NCBI RefSeq assembly: GCF_004683965.1
Contig: NZ_CP038436.1
Span: 496,001-560,000 of the forward strand
Length of the DNA stretch: 64,000 nt
Reading direction: 5' to 3'
Source of the DNA: Nocardioides seonyuensis
GTDB lineage: Bacteria; Actinomycetota; Actinomycetes; Propionibacteriales; Nocardioidaceae
Of the stretch, positions 60,546 through 64,000 are shown piece by piece; positions within the stretch are counted from its first letter, which is position 1; each line of letters starts with the position of its first letter. The notes under the pieces were generated by a model. It was not told where the DNA came from. It did not search any database and saw only the letters and a program-made list of their open reading frames with translations. The translations under genes were made by a program, and so were the position numbers.

Positions 60546-61670
60546 ATGCGCGTTGCGATCGTGACCGAGTCGTTCTTCCCGCAGGTCAACGGCGTCACGA
60601 ACTCGGTGCGCCACGTCGTGGACCGACTTCTCGAACGCGGGCACGAGGTGCTGCTGGTGGCACCCGCGCCGGGGCTGGCCGTCTACCGGTCCGTGCCGGT
60701 GGTCCGTGTGCGCTCGGTCGCCATGCCCGGCTACCGCACCTTCCCGGTCGGGCTGCCGGACCGGGCGGTGGAGCGCGCGCTGGCGGACTTCCGTCCGGAC
60801 GTCGTCCACCTCGCCTCGCCCATCGCGCTCGGCGCGGTGGGACTCCGCGCCTCACGCAGGCTCGGAGTCCCTGCGGTGGCCGTCTACCAGACCGACATCG
60901 GTGGCTTCGCGCGCCAGTACGGCGTCCGTGCGGAGGCCGCTGTCGGTCGGTGGGTCGGGCGCATCCACCGCAGGGCGGACCGCACCCTGGTGCCCTCGAC
61001 GGCCTCGCGGGACCAGCTGGCGGGGCTCGGCGTGACAGACCTCCACCTGTGGAGGCGCGGGGTCGCGCTCGGCCTCTTCGGGCCGCAGCGACGCGTGCCC
61101 GAGCTCAACGCGAGGTGGACGCGGCACGAACCGGGGTCACTGGCCGTCGGGTACGTCGGCCGGTTGGCACCCGAGAAGCAGGTCGCCCGGCTCCCCGAGC
61201 TGGCCTCGCTGGGCGGGATCCGCCTCGTCGTGGTGGGAGACGGGCCCTCGCGCGCCTCGCTCGAGCGCCAGCTGCCCGCCGCGAAGTTCACCGGGATGCT
61301 GCGAGGACAGGACCTGGCCCAGGTCTTCGCGAGCCTCGACGTCTTCGTCCACACCGGTCAGGCAGAGACGTTCTGCCAGACGATCCAGGAGGCACAGGCC
61401 AGCGGCGTCCCTGTCGTGGCGCCCGCCGCAGGCGGGCCGCTGGACCTGGTCGACCACGGGCGCACCGGCCTCCTCTACGACCCAGCAGCCCCGGGCTCGC
61501 TGCGTGACACGGTCGCCCGGCTGGTCGGTGACCACGAGCTGCGCCGCACCCTGGGAGCGGCCGGCCCGGCCGCCGTACGGAACCGCACCTGGGCCACGGT
61601 CGTGGACGAGCTCATCGACGTGCACTACCCGGCGGTGCTCCCCGGGAACCGGACCGCGCTCGCGGCGTGA
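60546..61670 (+). CDS. mgtA: GDP-mannose-dependent mannosyltransferase (GT4, MgtA-like)
   Basis: A 374-aa cytosolic retaining glycosyltransferase. N-terminal domain MRVAIVTESFFPQVNGVTNS VRHVVDRLLERGHEVLLVAP and C-terminal donor-binding region LAVGYVGRLAPEKQVARLPE with the E-x7-E motif in HTGQAETFCQTIQEAQASGV PVVAPAAGGPLDLV. These match MgtA/PimB-type GDP-Man enzymes that make mannosylated glycolipids in actinobacteria. ATG 60546. The SGNH hydrolase gene overlaps its stop by 4 bp (GTGA). Confidence 0.85.
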   Translation: MRVAIVTESFFPQVNGVTNSVRHVVDRLLERGHEVLLVAPAPGLAVYRSVPVVRVRSVAMPGYRTFPVGLPDRAVERALADFRPDVVHLASPIALGAVGLRASRRLGVPAVAVYQTDIGGFARQYGVRAEAAVGRWVGRIHRRADRTLVPSTASRDQLAGLGVTDLHLWRRGVALGLFGPQRRVPELNARWTRHEPGSLAVGYVGRLAPEKQVARLPELASLGGIRLVVVGDGPSRASLERQLPAAKFTGMLRGQDLAQVFASLDVFVHTGQAETFCQTIQEAQASGVPVVAPAAGGPLDLVDHGRTGLLYDPAAPGSLRDTVARLVGDHELRRTLGAAGPAAVRNRTWATVVDELIDVHYPAVLPGNRTALAA

Positions 61671-62518
61671 GCGACAGCCTGAGACGGTCGGCCGCCCGGG
61701 TCCTCCTCGCTTCCGCAGCGCTCGTCGGCACCACGGCCGCCCTCGTCGCCGTGCTCGGCGGACTGCTGCACCGCCAGGCACACGCCGTGCGTGGTGTGAT
61801 CGGCAAGCCGTTGGGCGAGCGGGCACCTTTGGCCGCCGAGGTCTACAAGAGGAAGTACGGCGACCCGGTCGACCTGCTGCTGCTGGGTGACTCGATTGCC
61901 GCCGGCCTCGGCGCCGCCACACCGGACGAGACGCTGGGCGCCCAGCTCGCCAAGCGGCTGGCGAAGAAGACCCGACGGACGGTGCGGCTGCGCAGCGCCG
62001 CGCACGTCGGCTCGGAGACCTCGATGGTGCGCGCCCAGCTGGCGTCGCTCCCTGCGGGCTACCGGGCCGACGTCGCGGTCGTCGTCGTCGGCGGGAACGA
62101 CGTCACGCACCGGGTGCGGACGGCCGACTCGGTGCAGCACCTGCGCGAGGTGCTCGAGCCGCTGCTGGCCGCAGGCACGGAGGTCGTCGTCGGGACCTGC
62201 CCGGACCTGGGCGCGCTCCCCGCGCTGCCCCAACCGCTTCGCGCCCTCGCGAGCAGGAGCTCCCGTCAGCTGGCCGCCGCGCAGCTCGACCTGGTCACCG
62301 GGCTCGGCGGGCACGCGGTCTCCCTCGCCGAGGTGGTGGGGCCGTTCTTCATCACCCAGCCCGACGACATGTTCGCCGTCGACCGGTTCCACCCCTCTGG
62401 CGCGGGCTACCGGCGTACGGCAAAGGCGATGCTGCCGAGCGTCCTCGCCGCACTCGGCCACGAGCACCCGTTGCCCACCGGGCACTACCCGCCAGCCGTC
62501 GGGCGACAGGATGTGTAG
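61667..62518 (+). CDS. SGNH/GDSL-family hydrolase, membrane-anchored or secreted
   Basis: A 283-aa hydrolase. An N-terminal hydrophobic segment (VLLASAALVGTTAALVAVLG GLL) acts as anchor or signal; then block I VDLLLLGDSIAAGLGAA with the nucleophile Ser, the Gly block (SAAHVGSETSMVRAQL), the Asn block (VVVVGGNDVTHRV) and the catalytic Asp/His in FAVDRFHPSGAGYR. It is translationally coupled to the mannosyltransferase gene, suggesting a lipid or cell-surface glycan substrate (deacylase or esterase). Substrate unknown. Confidence 0.88.
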   Translation: MSDSLRRSAARVLLASAALVGTTAALVAVLGGLLHRQAHAVRGVIGKPLGERAPLAAEVYKRKYGDPVDLLLLGDSIAAGLGAATPDETLGAQLAKRLAKKTRRTVRLRSAAHVGSETSMVRAQLASLPAGYRADVAVVVVGGNDVTHRVRTADSVQHLREVLEPLLAAGTEVVVGTCPDLGALPALPQPLRALASRSSRQLAAAQLDLVTGLGGHAVSLAEVVGPFFITQPDDMFAVDRFHPSGAGYRRTAKAMLPSVLAALGHEHPLPTGHYPPAVGRQDV

Positions 62519-62554
62519 CGGCCTTCGTGAGCCGCCAGGCCCTACGCTCCGAGG

Positions 62555-62920
62555 ATGCAGGAGCCTGCCGGTCCCGAGGACCTCCTGAGGGGATTCCCCG
62601 ACTCCCTCGCCATCTACCGCGAGGTGAAGCAGGCTGTCGACGAGATCGGAGAGGCGTCGGTCCGGACCGCGAAGAGCCAGGTGGCATTCCGACGACGCCG
62701 CGGCTTCGCCTACGTCTGGCGTCCGGGACAGTACGTCGCCAGCGACGTGCCGCTCGTGCTCTCGCTCGCGCTGCCCCACGAGATCCACTCCGAGCGCTTC
62801 AAGGAGGTCGTGCACCCATCACCGGGTGCGTGGATGCACCACCTCGAGCTGCGTGGGCCCCGCGGGGTCGACGAGGAGGTCCGCGGTTGGCTCGCGGAGG
62901 CGTGGGCGGCCGCAGGGTGA
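62555..62920 (+). CDS. DUF5655 domain protein
   Basis: A 121-aa cytosolic protein, MQEPAGPEDLLRGFPDSLAI YREVKQAVDEIGEASVRTAK SQVAFRRRRGFAYVWRPGQY ... VVHPSPGAWMHHLELRGPRG VDEEVRGWLAEAW. The TAKSQVAFRRRRGFAYVW and WMHHLELR features fit DUF5655, a small fold found in a transport/regulatory context of unknown function. ATG 62555, 37 bp after the SGNH gene. Confidence 0.85.
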   Translation: MQEPAGPEDLLRGFPDSLAIYREVKQAVDEIGEASVRTAKSQVAFRRRRGFAYVWRPGQYVASDVPLVLSLALPHEIHSERFKEVVHPSPGAWMHHLELRGPRGVDEEVRGWLAEAWAAAG

Positions 62921-62941
62921 ACTGGCCCCCGGCCGGGCGCC

Positions 62942-63352
62942 CTACCCGCGCGTGGGCCAGACCGGTCCGTCGTCGGTCCAGGTGACACCCTTGTTCCGGC
63001 AGAGGCAGAACGGGTGGCCGATGGGGTCGGCGTACACCCGCCAGCCGTAGCCGTCGGAGCTGATGGAGTCCTGCAGCAGGGTCGCGCCCAGTGCCAGGAC
63101 GCGGTCCTGCTCGGCCTCGACGTCGTCGACCTCGAAGTCGAGGTGGAACTGCTTGGGGTGCTCGCTGCCGGGCCACTGCGGCGCCCGGTAGTCGTCCACC
63201 CGGATGAATGCCAGCTCGACCTCGCCGCACTGGATGCCGGCCCAGCTGTCGTCGCTGCCCTCCTTGACCGGGCGACCGGTCACCGCTGAGTAGAACTCCG
63301 CCAGCTCCATCGGCTCGGGGCAGTCGATGATGAAATCGGTGAGTCGAAGCAT
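62942..63352 (-). CDS. VOC/glyoxalase-family protein
   Basis: A 136-aa protein, MLRLTDFIIDCPEPMELAEF YSAVTGRPVKEG ... KQFHLDFEVDDVEAEQDRVL ALGATLLQDSISSDGYGWRV YADPIGHPFCLCRNKG. The DPxGHPFCL ending and His in QFHLDFEVDD fit the glyoxalase-like VOC group. ATG 63352. Convergent with the DUF5655 gene; no partner identified. Confidence 0.85.
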   Translation of the reverse strand: MLRLTDFIIDCPEPMELAEFYSAVTGRPVKEGSDDSWAGIQCGEVELAFIRVDDYRAPQWPGSEHPKQFHLDFEVDDVEAEQDRVLALGATLLQDSISSDGYGWRVYADPIGHPFCLCRNKGVTWTDDGPVWPTRG

Positions 63353-63377
63353 CTGGTGATGCTGCCACACGGTGGGC

Positions 63378-64000
63378 TCAGCGGAACCAGTCGCAGACCT
63401 GGTCGCGCGTGTGCAGGGCGTGCCGGCGTGTGTGGTGGTGCAACGGTCCGGTCGGGCTCGTCACGTCAGCGGGAGCCAACGCACCAGCCATCGCGGCGGG
63501 ACGGGCCTCAGCCTCGCGGACCGGTGGTCTCGAGGTCTCGGGGGGCGGCAGGTCGACGACGATCTCGCTCACTCCCGAGCCCTGGTCCTCCACGGTCGCG
63601 TCGCCCAGGCGCAGGAGCATCCTGAGGGAGGCCTGGTTGTCGTGGAAGACCTCGGTGACGATCCGTTCGACGCCGGGGGGCCGCTCGCGCATGAGCACGT
63701 CGAGCAGGGTGGTGGCGACACCACGGCCCTGCCACGCGTCCTTGACGGTGACGGCGAGGTCCGCGGAACGGGGGTCGTCGGCGTAGCGCACCATTCGCGC
63801 CAGGGCCACCGGCTCGTAGACGCCCGGGCTCGTCTCCACGCTGAGGACCAGCGCGACGTGGTTGATGCCGTCGACGTCGTCGACGAGGTGCTCCAGCATC
63901 GAGTCGCTCAGGTGCAGCACCGGGGCGAGGAACCTGCGGCGGCGCGACTCCGGCGCCAGCGTCTCGAACTCGGCGGCCAGCGTCGCCTTGTCCGTGCGCT
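63378..64000 (-). CDS. GNAT-family N-acetyltransferase, C-terminal part
   Basis: The reading frame continues past the right edge (ATLAAEFETLAPESRRRRFL APVLHLSDSMLEHLVDDVDG at the edge), so the N-terminus is missing. Seen: ALARMVRYADDPRSADLAVT VKDAWQGRGVATTLLDVLMR with the acetyl-CoA motif QGRGVA, then FHDNQASLRMLLRLGD. A ~55-residue low-complexity tail (PPPETSRPPVREAEARPAAM ...) follows the fold. Similar domains occur in bacterial protein acetyltransferases; the target is unknown. Confidence 0.85.
   Translation of the reverse strand, partial: RTDKATLAAEFETLAPESRRRRFLAPVLHLSDSMLEHLVDDVDGINHVALVLSVETSPGVYEPVALARMVRYADDPRSADLAVTVKDAWQGRGVATTLLDVLMRERPPGVERIVTEVFHDNQASLRMLLRLGDATVEDQGSGVSEIVVDLPPPETSRPPVREAEARPAAMAGALAPADVTSPTGPLHHHTRRHALHTRDQVCDWFR

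Overview
This 64-kb window is a piece of a high-GC Gram-positive (actinobacterial) chromosome, most likely Nocardioides or a close relative in the Nocardioidaceae. That is inferred from the strong G/C bias at third codon positions, many GTG starts, 4-bp GTGA/ATGA gene overlaps, a mycothiol gene (mshB), a WS/DGAT acyltransferase, a single-chain CydDC, an NAD-dependent 'large' glutamate dehydrogenase, DUF3117/DUF6113/DUF6912/DUF2505 genes, DUF222-HNH and DUF559-like endonuclease genes, and an actinobacterial ileS T-box. No phage, conjugative or rRNA/tRNA genes were seen. Most of the window reads as core chromosome with a few accessory patches.

Layout. 1-8.9 kb: NAD-glutamate dehydrogenase (cut by the window edge), a DUF2505 protein, a 43-aa membrane peptide, proline catabolism (pruA), a DUF6912/WS-DGAT pair, a lipoprotein/membrane-protein pair and an RTX repeat protein. 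8.9-11.1 kb: CpaB/CpaE-like (SAF plus MinD-like) pair and an excisionase-like HTH protein. 11.1-20.8 kb: a block resembling the mycobacterial dapE-sigE region: htrA, anti-sigma factor and sigE, a divergent O-methyltransferase, YdhR-like/pepA/DUF3117, an enoyl-CoA hydratase, an M14 peptidase, a DivIVA-like protein, a LOG-family protein and dapE. 20.9-25 kb: two tandem paralogous secreted proteins, each with eight ~51-aa repeats, a PKD domain and a shared basic C-terminal domain. 25-28.5 kb: ileS with a T-box leader. 28.5-34.3 kb: secreted proteins, DinB/AraC/VOC, dapD and an anchored M15-like protein. 34.3-40.7 kb: a membrane protein/XRE pair, fdxA-dapC, a GNAT, a VanW protein and the mshB operon. 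40.7-42.1 kb: a DUF559-like gene enclosed by ~70-bp palindromes whose outer 19 bp are perfect terminal inverted repeats. 42-49 kb: lipid/P450/GH43/MFS and small-domain proteins. 49.1-52 kb: a frameshifted yidC paralogue, DUF6412 and a DUF222-HNH nuclease. 52-60.3 kb: an MMPL transporter and the cytochrome bd operon cydA-cydB-cydDC. 60.5-64 kb: an MgtA-like mannosyltransferase, an SGNH hydrolase, DUF5655, VOC and a truncated GNAT.

Functional themes. Three lysine/DAP-pathway genes (dapD, dapC, dapE) are present as separate units, giving the succinylase branch from tetrahydrodipicolinate to LL-DAP. Envelope stress is represented by sigE/anti-sigma/htrA, respiration by cytochrome bd with its CydDC assembly transporter, and thiol redox balance by mshB.

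Most notable signals: (i) a three-copy intergenic palindrome with arms around GACGTCATACG, each 16-26 bp upstream of a start codon; (ii) the palindrome-bounded DUF559 unit; (iii) an apparent ATT start codon with a perfect Shine-Dalgarno on the O-methyltransferase gene; (iv) a REP-like hairpin inside the ileS leader between the T-box and the start; (v) the tandem eight-repeat secreted proteins; (vi) the yidC frameshift.
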